Shown: positions 41,069 to 49,255 of the stretch, in pieces
Position numbering within the stretch: the stretch's first letter is position 1
How the letters are laid out: each line of letters opens with the position of its first letter
Assembly: GCF_009857135.1 (NCBI RefSeq)
Contig: NZ_CP047318.1
Location: 2,542,001-2,606,000 of the forward strand
Direction of reading: 5' to 3'
Length of the DNA stretch: 64,000 bases
DNA from: Streptomyces sp. HM190
GTDB taxonomy: Bacteria > Actinomycetota > Actinomycetes > Streptomycetales > Streptomycetaceae
The notes under the pieces: generated by a model
What the model was told of the DNA's origin: nothing
Databases searched by the model: none
The model's input: the letters and a program-made list of their open reading frames with translations, nothing else
Translations under genes and position numbers: made by a program

Positions 41069-42154
41069 TCATTCCCTGCCCGCCGACGTGGACCTCATGT
41101 CCGCGTAGCGGTCGCCCGCCACCTCGGCCGCGATCGGCTCCAGCACGGCCAGGTCCGCCCCCGTCAGGGCGAGCCTGGTGGCCGCGGCGTTCTCCTCGAT
41201 CCGGCCCGGCCTGCGGGTGCCCGGGATGGGGACGACCGGCAGGTCGTGCACGGACGCCTGGTGGTGGACCCAGGCGAGGGCGACCTGGCCGAGGGAGGCG
41301 CCGTGGGCCTCGGCGACCTGGCGGACCGGCTCCAGCAGGGCCGCGTTCGCGGCGGCGTTGTCGCCGGTGAAGCGGGGCTGCTGGCGACGGAAGTCGTCGG
41401 CGGTGAGGTCCTCGGCCCTGGCGAACGACCCGGTGAGGAAGCCCCGGCCGAGCGGCGAGTACGCCACGAGCGCCACGCCGAGTTCCCGGGCCGCGGGGAC
41501 CACGGTGGCCTCGATGTCCCGGCTGAAGAGGGACCACTCGGACTGGAGGGCGGCGATGGGGTGCACGGCGTGCGCGGCGCGCAGCTCCCCGGCCGTGACC
41601 TCGCTGAGCCCCAGGTGCTTCACCTTGCCCTCGCGGACCAGCTCGGCCATGACGCCGACGGTCTCCTCGATGGGGACGTCCACGTCCCGGCGGTGCATGT
41701 AGTAGAGGTCGATCGCCTCGACGCCGAGGCGGCGCAGGCTGCCCTCGACGGACTCGCGGATGTGCGGGGCGTCGTTGCGGATGATCCGCCTCGTCGGGTC
41801 GTCGGGGTGCACGGCGAGGCCGAACTTCGTGGCGATGACGACGTCGTCGCGGTGCGCCGTGACGAACGGGGAGAGGAACCTCTCGTTCTCGCCCGCGCCG
41901 TAGGCGTGCGCCGTGTCGTAGAGGGTGACGCCCAGTTCCAGCGCCCGCTCCAGGGTGGCGCGGGACTCCGCCGCGTCCGAGGGACCGTAGGCGAAGCTCA
42001 TGCCCATGCAGCCGAGGCCCTGGACGCCGACCTCGGGGCCGTCCGCCCCCAGTCGCACCTTCGCGATCACGCCGTCCGAGCCGATCACTCCGCTCGTGCT
42101 GTCCGATCCGCTAGTGCCGTCCGATCCGTTCGCGCCGTTCGCGCCGTTCGTCAT
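41069..42154 (-). CDS. Aldo/keto reductase
   Basis: The protein has 361 residues. It has the standard AKR TIM barrel: catalytic Tyr in LYDTAHAYGAGENE, Asp in the same segment, Lys in VVIATKFGL, and His in IDLYYMHRRD. The C-terminal IPGTRRPGRIEENAAA binds NADP(H). It reduces aldehydes or ketones in the cytoplasm. The N-terminus carries an unusual Asn/Gly/Ser-rich extension (~residues 1-30) encoded by tandem repeats. The start ATG 42154 overlaps the MerR gene's stop by four bases (ATGA), so the two are one coupled operon under MerR control. Confidence 0.92.
   Translation of the reverse strand: MTNGANGANGSDGTSGSDSTSGVIGSDGVIAKVRLGADGPEVGVQGLGCMGMSFAYGPSDAAESRATLERALELGVTLYDTAHAYGAGENERFLSPFVTAHRDDVVIATKFGLAVHPDDPTRRIIRNDAPHIRESVEGSLRRLGVEAIDLYYMHRRDVDVPIEETVGVMAELVREGKVKHLGLSEVTAGELRAAHAVHPIAALQSEWSLFSRDIEATVVPAARELGVALVAYSPLGRGFLTGSFARAEDLTADDFRRQQPRFTGDNAAANAALLEPVRQVAEAHGASLGQVALAWVHHQASVHDLPVVPIPGTRRPGRIEENAAATRLALTGADLAVLEPIAAEVAGDRYADMRSTSAGRE
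42126..42150 (-). repeat. 9-bp tandem repeat in the aldo/keto reductase N-terminus
   Basis: CCGTTCGCG occurs about 2.8 times in a row and encodes the NGANGANG stretch. The neighbouring SDGTSGSDSTSG sequence is also repetitive. Confidence 0.85.
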
Positions 42155-42627
42155 GAGGCCCTCTCCGACGCCAGGGCCCGCCCGGCGTCCGCGTAGAAGT
42201 TGATCTTCCGGTCGAGCACGGCCAGGGTGTCCTGCAGCTCGGCGATCCGGGACAGGACGTCGTCCCGGGTCGACTTGAGGAGGTCGAAGCGCTCGGCGTA
42301 GGTGTGGTCGCCCGCGCGCACCAGTTCCGCGTACCGGACCATGTCGGCGACCGGCATCCCGGTGGCCCGGAGCTTGCCGACGAGGTCCAGCCAGTCGAGG
42401 TCGCGATTGCGGTAGCGGCGCTGGCCGGTGTGCGAGCGGTCGATGTGCGGCATCAGGCCGATCCGTTCGTACCAGCGCAGGGTGTGCGCCGTCAGACCGG
42501 TGAGGGTGGCGACCTCGCTGATCGTGTACTTGTCCTGCCCGTCCGGCCGCCGGGGCTGCCGCGGCGGTCCGGCGCAACTGTCGGTACTGGCTGTGCCGGT
42601 GGTACTCGTGGTCTCCATCACCGTCAT
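42151..42627 (-). CDS. MerR family regulator of the aldo/keto reductase
   Basis: The protein has 158 residues. After a Thr/Pro-rich lead comes the MerR winged helix, YTISEVATLTGLTAHTLRWYERIGLMPHIDR, and a dimerising helix (TYAERFDLLKSTRDDVLSRIAELQDTL). It resembles the AdhR/NmlR group that senses aldehydes, but no sensor Cys is obvious. The start ATG 42627 is leaderless: TAGCGT ends 7 bases upstream (ATG 42618 is an alternative). Its own promoter has the 19-bp MerR spacer. It is translationally coupled to the reductase gene. Confidence 0.9.
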   Translation of the reverse strand: MTVMETTSTTGTASTDSCAGPPRQPRRPDGQDKYTISEVATLTGLTAHTLRWYERIGLMPHIDRSHTGQRRYRNRDLDWLDLVGKLRATGMPVADMVRYAELVRAGDHTYAERFDLLKSTRDDVLSRIAELQDTLAVLDRKINFYADAGRALASERAS

Positions 42628-42634
42628 GCCCACC

Positions 42635-42665
42635 ACGCTAAAACCCTGGAGTGCGCTCCAAGCAA
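42635..42665 (-). promoter_or_regulatory. MerR-type promoter with 19-bp spacer and internal palindrome
   Basis: On the minus strand, -35 TTGCTT (42665-42660) and -10 TAGCGT (42640-42635) are 19 bp apart. This is the overlong spacing that MerR proteins correct by DNA distortion. The spacer region contains the dyad TGGAG-N4-CTCCA (42647-42660). Confidence 0.85.
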
Positions 42666-42712
42666 GCGAATACGGCGAGAAGACAGAAGGACGTGGCGGA
42701 TAGGCTCGTCGC

Positions 42713-43534
42713 ATGTCCTTGCAGAGCCTCGCCCTGATCGAGAACTGGCCGGTCCCCACGGCCGCCGCCGCCGTCGTCCGGGCGGACGGCGCCGTCCTCG
42801 GGTCGCACGGCCCCACCGGTCACCGCTTCCCGCTGGCCTCGGTCACCAAGCCCCTCGCCGCGTACGCCGTGCTCGTCGCGTACGAGGAGGGGGCGATCGA
42901 GCTGGACGAACCGGCCGGGCCCGCGGGGGCGACCGTACGGCATCTGCTGGCGCACACCTCCGGGTTGGCCTTCGACGAGCACCGGGCGATGTCGGCGCCC
43001 GGGGAGCGGCGGCTGTACTCCAACGCCGGGTTCGAGGTGCTCGGGGACCATGTGGCGAAGGCGACGGACATCCCTTTCCCCGAGTACCTGCGGCAGGCGG
43101 TGCTCGCGCCACTGGGGATGACCGCGACCACGCTGGACGGGTCCCCGGCCAAGGACGGCGTGTCCACCGTCGACGACCTCGTGCGGTTCGCCGCCGAGGT
43201 GCAGGCGCCCCGGCTGCTCGACCCGCGGACGGTCGCCGAGGCGATGACCGTGCAGTACCCCGGCACGAAGGGCGTGCTGCCGGGCTACGGGCACCAGAAC
43301 CCCAACGACTGGGGCCTCGGTTTCGAGATCCGGGACTCCAAGTCACCGCACTGGACCGGGACGACGTCCTCGCCGGGCACCTTCGGCCACTTCGGCCAGT
43401 CGGGCACGTTCCTGTGGATCGACCCGACGGCGGGCCTCGCCTGCGTCGCCCTGACGGACCGCGCGTTCGGCCCGTGGGCGATCGAGGCGTGGACACCGTT
43501 CACGGACGCGGTGCTCACCGAGATCCGGGGCTGA
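42713..43534 (+). CDS. Serine hydrolase (class C beta-lactamase / penicillin-binding-like)
   Basis: The protein has 273 residues. It has the beta-lactamase fold with SxxK as LASVTKPLAAY (Ser43, Lys46), the YxN motif as LYSNAGFEVLG near residue 102, and HFGQSGTFLW near residue 222 as the HxG/KTG-equivalent strand. There is no signal peptide, so it acts in the cytoplasm, perhaps as an esterase or D-aminopeptidase. ATG 42713 is preceded by TAGGCT ending six bases upstream, a leaderless start. It is divergent from the MerR gene, the promoters being about 35 bp apart. Confidence 0.87.
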   Translation: MSLQSLALIENWPVPTAAAAVVRADGAVLGSHGPTGHRFPLASVTKPLAAYAVLVAYEEGAIELDEPAGPAGATVRHLLAHTSGLAFDEHRAMSAPGERRLYSNAGFEVLGDHVAKATDIPFPEYLRQAVLAPLGMTATTLDGSPAKDGVSTVDDLVRFAAEVQAPRLLDPRTVAEAMTVQYPGTKGVLPGYGHQNPNDWGLGFEIRDSKSPHWTGTTSSPGTFGHFGQSGTFLWIDPTAGLACVALTDRAFGPWAIEAWTPFTDAVLTEIRG

Positions 43535-43559
43535 GGCACGTCCCTCACCGGCGGGACGA

Positions 43560-43613
43560 TTGCGTGATTCACCTCACCGGGGTGCGACGCTTCGCTTACG
43601 CTCGATCACGCAA
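43560..43613. promoter_or_regulatory. Inverted repeat upstream of the XRE gene (candidate operator)
   Basis: TTGCGTGAT (43560-43568) and ATCACGCAA (43605-43613) form a perfect 9-bp inverted repeat 36 bp apart. TACGCT at 43597-43602 is a possible -10 box between them. Autoregulation is inferred. Confidence 0.45.
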
Positions 43614-43655
43614 CGAGACGAACGCCGCGAGGCGTTGGAGGCCGGAGGCACCACG

Positions 43656-44505
43656 GTGGCCCACATCCAATCACTCGATCCCAGCGCTTCCCCGCTCGAC
43701 TACTACGGCTGGGAGCTGCGTCGGCAGCGCGAGGCACACGGCCTCAGACAGGCCCAGCTCGGCGACATCATCTTCTGCTCGGGCTCACTGATCGGGCAGA
43801 TCGAGACCACGAAGAAGATCCCCACCCGCGACTTCTCCGAGCGGGTGGACGCGGCGCTCGGCACGGACGGCGTCTTCTCCCGGCTGATCGGCCTCGTGCT
43901 GCGCAGCCAACTGCCCAGCTGGTTCCAGCCGTACGCGGAGATGGAGGCGAAGGCCACCTACATCTCCACATACCAGGCGCAGGTGGTGTACGGGCTGCTG
44001 CAGACGGAGGAGTACGCGCCAGGCCGTCCTGGCCACCGGCATGCCGGAGGACCTCGACGGCCTGGTCGCGGCCCGGATGGAGCGCCAGCGCATCCTGGAG
44101 CGGGAACAGCCGCCGCTGGCCCGGGCGATCCTCGACGAGGCGGTGCTGCACCGGCCCATCGGTGGCCGCGAGGTCATGCGGGGCCAACTGGCCCGGCTGT
44201 TGGAGTTCACCGGGCACCGGTGGATGCGGGTCCAGGTGTTGCCGTACAGGGCCGGTGAACACACCAGCCTGGACGGGGCGTTCAACCTCCTCCGCTTCGA
44301 GGGCGACCCGGACATCATCTACACGGAGGACCTCATCTCCGGCCATATGACGGCCAACCCTGACGCCATCAGGGAAGCCGCGCGCCGTTACGCTCATCTC
44401 CAGGCCGCCGCCCTCTCCGTCGAGGATTCGGCGGCGTTGATCACCCGTGTGATGGAGGAGCGTTATGGAGAACAGCCCCGACCTGAGGAACGCACGGTGG
44501 CGTAA
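43656..44505 (+). pseudogene. XRE-type regulator with DUF5753, frameshifted
   Basis: The N-terminal part encodes a helix-turn-helix (LRRQREAHGLRQAQLGDIIFCSGSLIGQIETTKK), then the DUF5753 start QVVYGLLQTEEYA. At ~44018-44020 one extra base (GCGCCAGG where GCGCAGG is expected) shifts the frame. The rest of DUF5753 continues in another frame: AVLATGMPEDLDGLVAARM to ALITRVMEERYGEQ. The intact protein would have ~282 residues. Such WhiJ-like regulators pair with DUF397 proteins in Streptomyces and affect development or antibiotics. The start is GTG 43656, with GGAGG 7 bases upstream. It is either a recent inactivation or a sequencing error. Confidence 0.85.
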
Positions 44506-44659
44506 GTCCAGCTACAGCGGAAGCACCGGCGGCGACTGCGTCGAGGTGGCCGACGGCTTCCCCGGCGCGGTCCCCGTGCGCGACAGCAAGAGCACCGGTG
44601 GCCCCGTCCTGCTCGTCGGCCCGCACGCCTGGCGGACCTTCGTCGACGGGCTGCGCTGA
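44465..44659 (+). CDS. DUF397 small protein
   Basis: The protein has 64 residues: NARWRKSSYSGSTGGDCVEVADG then VPVRDSKSTGGPVLLVGPHAWRTFV, the complete DUF397 signature. These proteins are encoded beside XRE/DUF5753 regulators and are thought to antagonise or partner them. The gene overlaps the end of the (frameshifted) regulator by 41 bp, with GGAGG 6 bases before ATG 44465. If the regulator is truly broken, this is an orphaned partner. Confidence 0.9.
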   Translation: MENSPDLRNARWRKSSYSGSTGGDCVEVADGFPGAVPVRDSKSTGGPVLLVGPHAWRTFVDGLR

Positions 44660-44687
44660 GCAACCGGAGCGCCGGCCGGCCCGGGGG

Positions 44688-45347
44688 TCAGTCCGCCAGC
44701 TCCCAGACCAGCACCTCCGCCGGTACGGCCGTCCCGACCAGTTCGAGCCCCGTCTCCCCTTCCACCCGCACCGAGTCGCCGGGCCCCAGCTCATGGGGCC
44801 CGACCCGGACCGTGCCGCGGACGACGTGCAGATACGCGCGCGGCGCGTCCGGCGCCTCGGCCCGCTCCCCCGGCGCGGTCAGGCGCCGCACATGCAGCAT
44901 GGCGCCGGCCTCGGGGACGGCGTACGGGGTGGAGTCGGCGATGCCGCGGACGATCTCGTAGGCGGGGTCGCCGCCGGGGTCGAGCGGGGCCAGCCACATC
45001 TGCACGAAGGTCAGCGGCTCGGTGCCGTCGTTGCGTTCCACGTGCCGGACGCCGCCCGCCGCGCTGAGCCGCTGGACGTCGCCGGGGCGGACCACGGTCT
45101 CGTGGCCGGTGGTGTCGCGATGGGTCAGCTCGCCCTCGACGACCCAGGTGACGATCTCGGTGTGGCTGTGCGGGTGCTCGTCGAACCCGGCGCCGGGCGC
45201 GAGCCGCTCCTCGTTGCAGGCGATGACCGCGCCGAACCTGATGTTGTCGGGGTCGTAGTGCGCCCCGAACGAGAACGCGTGGAACGAGGAGATACCGGCC
45301 GAGGGGTCTCCGCCCGGGTAGCGCTCGTCGGCGCGCCTTGTGTCCAT
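44688..45347 (-). CDS. Pirin family protein
   Basis: The protein has 219 residues. It is a bicupin with the pirin metal motif DEHPHSHTEIVTWVVEGELTHRD near residue 55 (two His and Glu ligands), then GDVQRLSAAGGVRHVERN and a second, degenerate cupin. Bacterial pirins can act as quercetinases or modulate pyruvate dehydrogenase and acyl-CoA metabolism; aceE and the fab operon are nearby, which is suggestive only. The start is ATG 45347. TACCGT ends six bases before the in-frame GTG 45350, so a leaderless start there, adding one residue, is equally possible. Confidence 0.88.
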   Translation of the reverse strand: MDTRRADERYPGGDPSAGISSFHAFSFGAHYDPDNIRFGAVIACNEERLAPGAGFDEHPHSHTEIVTWVVEGELTHRDTTGHETVVRPGDVQRLSAAGGVRHVERNDGTEPLTFVQMWLAPLDPGGDPAYEIVRGIADSTPYAVPEAGAMLHVRRLTAPGERAEAPDAPRAYLHVVRGTVRVGPHELGPGDSVRVEGETGLELVGTAVPAEVLVWELAD

Positions 45348-45509
45348 CACGCTCCCACGGTAGCCCCGGCCGGCCCGACCCACACGGGCCTTGACTCCCC
45401 GGCCCGCACCGCACGCGCCCTCCGGCCCGCACCGGCCCCCGCTGACGCCCGCCCCAGCTCACGGACCCTACGACGCGAGCGTGCGGAGCGATAAGGCACT
45501 CTAGGTCCC

Positions 45510-46712
45510 GTGCCCGAACCAGAAGCCAGCAAGTCCGAGACCGCACCGTACGTCCACGCGCACTCCGCGACGTTGAAGCGGCTGGAGAAGTCGTCCGGAA
45601 GCCTCGCCGCGCAGGCCATCGCGCGGATGGACGAGACGCTGCCCTGGTACCGGGCCATGCCGCCGGAGAACCGGTCGTGGATCGGACTGGTCGCGCAGGC
45701 GGGCATCGCGGCGTTCACGGAGTGGTTCCGGCACCCCGACGCCCCCCAGGCGATCTCGACGGACGTGTTCGGGACCGCGCCGCGCGAGCTGACCCGGGCG
45801 ATCACGCTCCGCCAGACCGTCGAGATGGTGCGCACGACCATCGAGGTCATGGAGTCCGCGATCGACGAGGTCGCGGCCCCCGGTGACGAGAGCGTGCTGC
45901 GCGAGGCGCTGCTCGTGTACGCGCGGGAGATCGCGTTCGCCACCGCCCAGGTGTACGCGCAGGCCGCCGAGGCACGGGGCGCGTGGGACGCCCGCCTGGA
46001 GTCCCTGGTCGTGAACGCGGTGCTCAGCGGTGAGGCCGACGAGGGCGCGGTGAGCCGGGCCGCCGCCCTCGGCTGGAACTCCCCGGAGCATGTGTGCGTG
46101 GTCCTCGGCACGGCCCCCGACGGTGACAGCGAGCTGACCGTGGAGGCCATCCGCCGGGCGGCCCGGCACGCCAAGCTCCAGGTGCTCACGGGTGTGCTCG
46201 GCGACCGGCTCGTGGTGATCGCCGGCGGCAGCAACGACCCCTTGCAGGTGGCGAAGTCGCTGATCGGGCCGTACGCGGCGGGCCCGGTCGTGGCGGGGCC
46301 GATCGTGCCCGACCTGCTGGCCGCGACCCGGTCCGCGCAGGCGGCGGCCGCGGGCCTCAAGGCATGCTCCGCCTGGCAGGACGCGCCCCGGCCCGTGCTG
46401 GCGGACGATCTGCTTCCGGAACGCGCGATCGCGGGCGACCCCAATGCGCGCGAGCAGTTGGTGGAGGAGATCTACAGACCACTGGAGGAGGCGGGCTCCG
46501 CGCTCCTGGAGACACTCAGCGTCTATCTCGAACAGGCGTCCAGCCTGGAGGGCGCCGCGCGGATGCTGTTCGTCCATCCCAACACCGTGCGCTACCGGCT
46601 CCGACGTGTGACTGACGTCACCGGCTGGTCGCCCTCCGATGTACGCTCTGCGTTCACGTTGCGGATCGCGCTGATCCTGGGGCGTCTGGTCGATGGGGAT
46701 CACCAGCTCTAG
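45510..46712 (+). CDS. fasR: FasR, PucR-type activator of the fatty-acid synthesis operon
   Basis: The protein has 400 residues. The central GGDEF-like/PucR region precedes a C-terminal PucR helix-turn-helix: LSVYLEQASSLEGAARMLFVHPNTVRYRLRRVTDVTGW (~residues 340-380). In S. coelicolor the gene directly upstream of fabDHPF encodes FasR, which activates that operon. Position, length and domains match. The start is GTG 45510; no strong ribosome site is seen. It is 89 bp upstream of fabD in the same direction. In mycobacteria a related gene sits between aceE and fabD. Confidence 0.93.
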   Translation: MPEPEASKSETAPYVHAHSATLKRLEKSSGSLAAQAIARMDETLPWYRAMPPENRSWIGLVAQAGIAAFTEWFRHPDAPQAISTDVFGTAPRELTRAITLRQTVEMVRTTIEVMESAIDEVAAPGDESVLREALLVYAREIAFATAQVYAQAAEARGAWDARLESLVVNAVLSGEADEGAVSRAAALGWNSPEHVCVVLGTAPDGDSELTVEAIRRAARHAKLQVLTGVLGDRLVVIAGGSNDPLQVAKSLIGPYAAGPVVAGPIVPDLLAATRSAQAAAAGLKACSAWQDAPRPVLADDLLPERAIAGDPNAREQLVEEIYRPLEEAGSALLETLSVYLEQASSLEGAARMLFVHPNTVRYRLRRVTDVTGWSPSDVRSAFTLRIALILGRLVDGDHQL

Positions 46713-46723
46713 GGTTTTGTCGG

Positions 46724-46741
46724 AGGGCTACAAAAGGCCCT
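46724..46741. promoter_or_regulatory. Candidate operator in the fabD promoter region
   Basis: AGGGC-TACAAAAG-GCCCT, an inverted repeat with 5-bp arms and an 8-bp A-rich centre, is the most conspicuous element between fasR and fabD, 61 bp before the fabD start. It is a plausible FasR site, by position only. Confidence 0.4.
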
Positions 46742-46801
46742 GCTGTTCTTCGTCCCTGTCCTCACGGGCGGCTTCGACCGTCCCCAAGAGAGAGTGTGAG
46801 A

Positions 46802-47740
46802 GTGCTCGTACTCGTCGCTCCCGGCCAGGGCGCCCAGACGCCCGGCTTCCTGAACCCCTGGCTCGAACTCCCCGGTGCCGCCGACCGCCTCGCCGCGTGG
46901 TCGGACGCCATCGGACTCGACCTCGCCCACTACGGGACGCAGGCCGACGCCGACGACATCCGGGACACCGCCGTCGCCCAGCCGCTGCTGGTCGCCGCCG
47001 GACTGCTGTCCGCCACCGCCCTCGGGGACGTCTCCCCCGGCGCGGTCGCGGGCCACAGCGTCGGTGAGTTCACCGCCGCCGCCTTCGCCGGTGTCCTCGA
47101 CGACACGGCCGCGCTGACCCTCGTGCGCAAGCGGGGTCTGGCGATGGCCGAGGCCGCCGCGATCACCGAGACCGGCATGTCCGCCCTGCTCGGCGGTGCC
47201 CCCGAGACGACCGTGCCGCACCTGGAGAAGCTGGGGCTGACCCCGGCGAACATGAACGGCGCGGGCCAGATCGTGGCCGCGGGCACCCTGGAGCAGTTGG
47301 CCGCCCTGGCGGAGGACAAGCCGGAGGGCGTCCGCAAGGTCGTCGCGCTGAAGGTCGCCGGCGCCTTCCACACGCACCACATGGCCCCGGCCGTGGACGC
47401 GCTCGCCAAGGCCGCCGAGGCCCTGACGCCCGCGGACCCGACCGTCACCTACGTCTCCAACAAGGACGGCAGGGCCGTCGCCACCGGCGCCGAGGTGCTG
47501 GAGCGGCTGGTCGGCCAGGTCGCCAACCCGGTCCGCTGGGACCTGTGCATGGAGACCTTCAAGGAGCTGGGTGTGACGGGGCTGATCGAGGTCTGCCCCG
47601 GCGGCACGCTCACCGGTCTCGCCAAGCGCGCGCTGCCCGGCGTGCGGACGGTGGCCCTCAAGACTCCCGCCGACCTCGACGCCGCCCGTGAGCTCATCGC
47701 CGAGACATCGACACCTGCCGCTGACGCGGCGGGCGCCTGA
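46802..47740 (+). CDS. fabD: Malonyl-CoA:ACP acyltransferase
   Basis: The protein has 312 residues. The acyltransferase nucleophile is in VAGHSVGEFTAA (Ser near residue 90), and the catalytic His is in AGAFHTHHMAPAV near residue 197. QGAQTPGF, the oxyanion Gln region, is at the N-terminus. It loads malonate onto AcpP for fatty acids and often for polyketides. GTG 46802 (MLVLVAPGQGAQ) is preferred, with a GAGAGAG site about 7 bases upstream; GTG 46796 is too close to it. It is the first gene of fabD-fabH-acpP-fabF. Confidence 0.97.
   Translation: MLVLVAPGQGAQTPGFLNPWLELPGAADRLAAWSDAIGLDLAHYGTQADADDIRDTAVAQPLLVAAGLLSATALGDVSPGAVAGHSVGEFTAAAFAGVLDDTAALTLVRKRGLAMAEAAAITETGMSALLGGAPETTVPHLEKLGLTPANMNGAGQIVAAGTLEQLAALAEDKPEGVRKVVALKVAGAFHTHHMAPAVDALAKAAEALTPADPTVTYVSNKDGRAVATGAEVLERLVGQVANPVRWDLCMETFKELGVTGLIEVCPGGTLTGLAKRALPGVRTVALKTPADLDAARELIAETSTPAADAAGA
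47711..47732 (+). repeat. Duplicated hairpin element, copy 1 (fabD 3' end)
   Basis: This is a 22-bp sequence containing the stem-loop GCCGC-TGAC-GCGGC, repeated exactly at 48833-48854. It codes in fabD and sits 29 bases before the fabH start. Confidence 0.9.
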
Positions 47741-47761
47741 GACCTTAGGAGCCAGACAGAA

Positions 47762-48793
47762 ATGTCGAAGATCAGGCCGAGCAAGGGCGCCCCGTACGCA
47801 CGCATCCTCGGCGTCGGCGGCTACCGCCCGGTCCGAGTGGTGCCCAACGACGTGATCCTGGAGCGGATCGACTCCTCCGACGAGTGGATCCGCTCCCGCT
47901 CCGGCATCGAGACCCGGCACTGGGCGAACGACGAGGAGACCGTCGCCGCCATGTCGATCGAGGCGTCCGGCAAGGCCATCGCGGACGCCGGGATCGCCGC
48001 CGAGCAGATCGGCGCCGTGGTCGTCTCCACCGTCTCGCACTTCAGCCAGACCCCGGCCGTGGCCACGGAGATCGCCGACAAGCTGGGCACGGCGAAGGCC
48101 GCCGCCTTCGACATCTCCGCGGGCTGCGCGGGCTTCGGCTACGGCCTGACCCTCGCCAAGGGCATGGTCGTCGAGGGCTCCGCGGAGTACGTCCTCGTCA
48201 TCGGCGTCGAGCGGCTGTCGGACCTCACCGACCTGGAGGACCGGGCCACCGCGTTCCTCTTCGGTGACGGCGCCGGCGCCGTCGTCGTCGGCCCCTCCCA
48301 GGAGCCGCACATCGGCCCCACCGTCTGGGGCTCCGAGGGCGACAAGGCCGGGACGATCAAGCAGACGGTGCCGTGGAACGAGTACCAGGCCGGCAACGTC
48401 GACACGCTCCCGCTGGACAGCGAGGGCAACGTCAAGTTCCCCGCGATCACCCAGGAAGGCCAGGCGGTGTTCCGCTGGGCCGTGTTCGAGATGGCGAAGG
48501 TCGCCCAGCAGGCGCTGGACGCGGCCGGGATCAGCCCGGACGACCTGGACGTCTTCATCCCTCACCAGGCCAACGAGCGGATCATCGACTCGATGGTGAA
48601 GACACTCAAGCTGCCGGAGCACGTCACGGTCGCCCGTGACGTGCGCACCACCGGCAACACCTCGGCCGCCTCGATCCCGCTCGCCATGGAGCGGCTCCTG
48701 GCGACCGGCGAGGCGAAGAGCGGCGACACCGCGCTCGTCATCGGCTTCGGGGCGGGTCTCGTGTACGCAGCGACGGTCGTTACCCTCCCCTAG
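47762..48793 (+). CDS. fabH: 3-oxoacyl-ACP synthase III
   Basis: The protein has 343 residues. The thiolase-fold triad is visible: Cys in FDISAGCAGFGYG (~residue 122), His in FIPHQANERI (~268), and Asn in RTTGNTSAASIP (~299). It condenses acyl-CoA primers, branched ones in Streptomyces, with malonyl-ACP to start fatty-acid chains. AGGAG lies 11 bases before ATG 47762. It is 21 bases after fabD. Confidence 0.97.
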   Translation: MSKIRPSKGAPYARILGVGGYRPVRVVPNDVILERIDSSDEWIRSRSGIETRHWANDEETVAAMSIEASGKAIADAGIAAEQIGAVVVSTVSHFSQTPAVATEIADKLGTAKAAAFDISAGCAGFGYGLTLAKGMVVEGSAEYVLVIGVERLSDLTDLEDRATAFLFGDGAGAVVVGPSQEPHIGPTVWGSEGDKAGTIKQTVPWNEYQAGNVDTLPLDSEGNVKFPAITQEGQAVFRWAVFEMAKVAQQALDAAGISPDDLDVFIPHQANERIIDSMVKTLKLPEHVTVARDVRTTGNTSAASIPLAMERLLATGEAKSGDTALVIGFGAGLVYAATVVTLP

Positions 48794-48802
48794 GCAACCG
48801 TT

Positions 48803-48820
48803 CCGGATCTTGTGATCCGG
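48803..48820 (+). promoter_or_regulatory. Hairpin between fabH and acpP
   Basis: CCGGATC-TTGT-GATCCGG begins 9 bases after the fabH stop. A partial terminator or an RNA processing/stability element would let acpP be expressed at a different level (inference). Confidence 0.6.
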
Positions 48821-48832
48821 CGCGGTACAGCA

Positions 48833-48854
48833 ACACCTGCCGCTGACGCGGCGG
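48833..48854 (+). repeat. Duplicated hairpin element, copy 2 (before acpP)
   Basis: An exact copy of 47711-47732, non-coding here, ends 38 bases before the acpP start codon. Confidence 0.9.
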
Positions 48855-48892
48855 ACGCACACCCTCTGGATATCTACGAAGGAGCGCCTGAC

Positions 48893-49141
48893 ATGGCCGC
48901 CACTCAGGAAGAGATCGTCGCCGGTCTCGCCGACATCGTGAACGAGATCGCCGGCATCCCGGTCGAGGACGTCCAGCTGGACAAGTCCTTCACCGACGAC
49001 CTGGACGTCGACTCCCTGTCCATGGTCGAGGTCGTCGTCGCCGCCGAAGAGCGCTTCGACGTCAAGATCCCGGACGACGACGTCAAGAACCTCAAGACCG
49101 TCGGCGACGCGACCAACTACATCCTCAAGCACCAGGCCTGA
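48893..49141 (+). CDS. acpP: Acyl carrier protein
   Basis: The protein has 82 residues and is acidic. The phosphopantetheine attachment Ser is in DLDVDSLSMVEVV (Ser near residue 42), followed by the recognition helix ERFDVKIPDDDVKNLKTVGDA. It carries growing acyl chains for fatty-acid synthesis. GAAGGAG lies 9 bases before ATG 48893. It is separated from fabH by 99 bp containing two hairpins and from fabF by 114 bp, wider gaps than between fabD and fabH. Confidence 0.98.
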   Translation: MAATQEEIVAGLADIVNEIAGIPVEDVQLDKSFTDDLDVDSLSMVEVVVAAEERFDVKIPDDDVKNLKTVGDATNYILKHQA

Positions 49142-49255
49142 TCCGCCGGGACCGGGTCCGGCCGTCCGGCCGCCCGGTCCCCGGACACCAGTCCGTCTGC
49201 CCCGCCACCCGGCGGTGGCGCCGCTGAATCCTCGTAACCGTTGGAGAACATTCCC

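Noticed and set aside
42156..42600. Serine-hydrolase or toxin-like readings in other frames around the MerR gene
   Set aside because: They are GC-shadow frames; the MerR winged helix accounts for the sequence.
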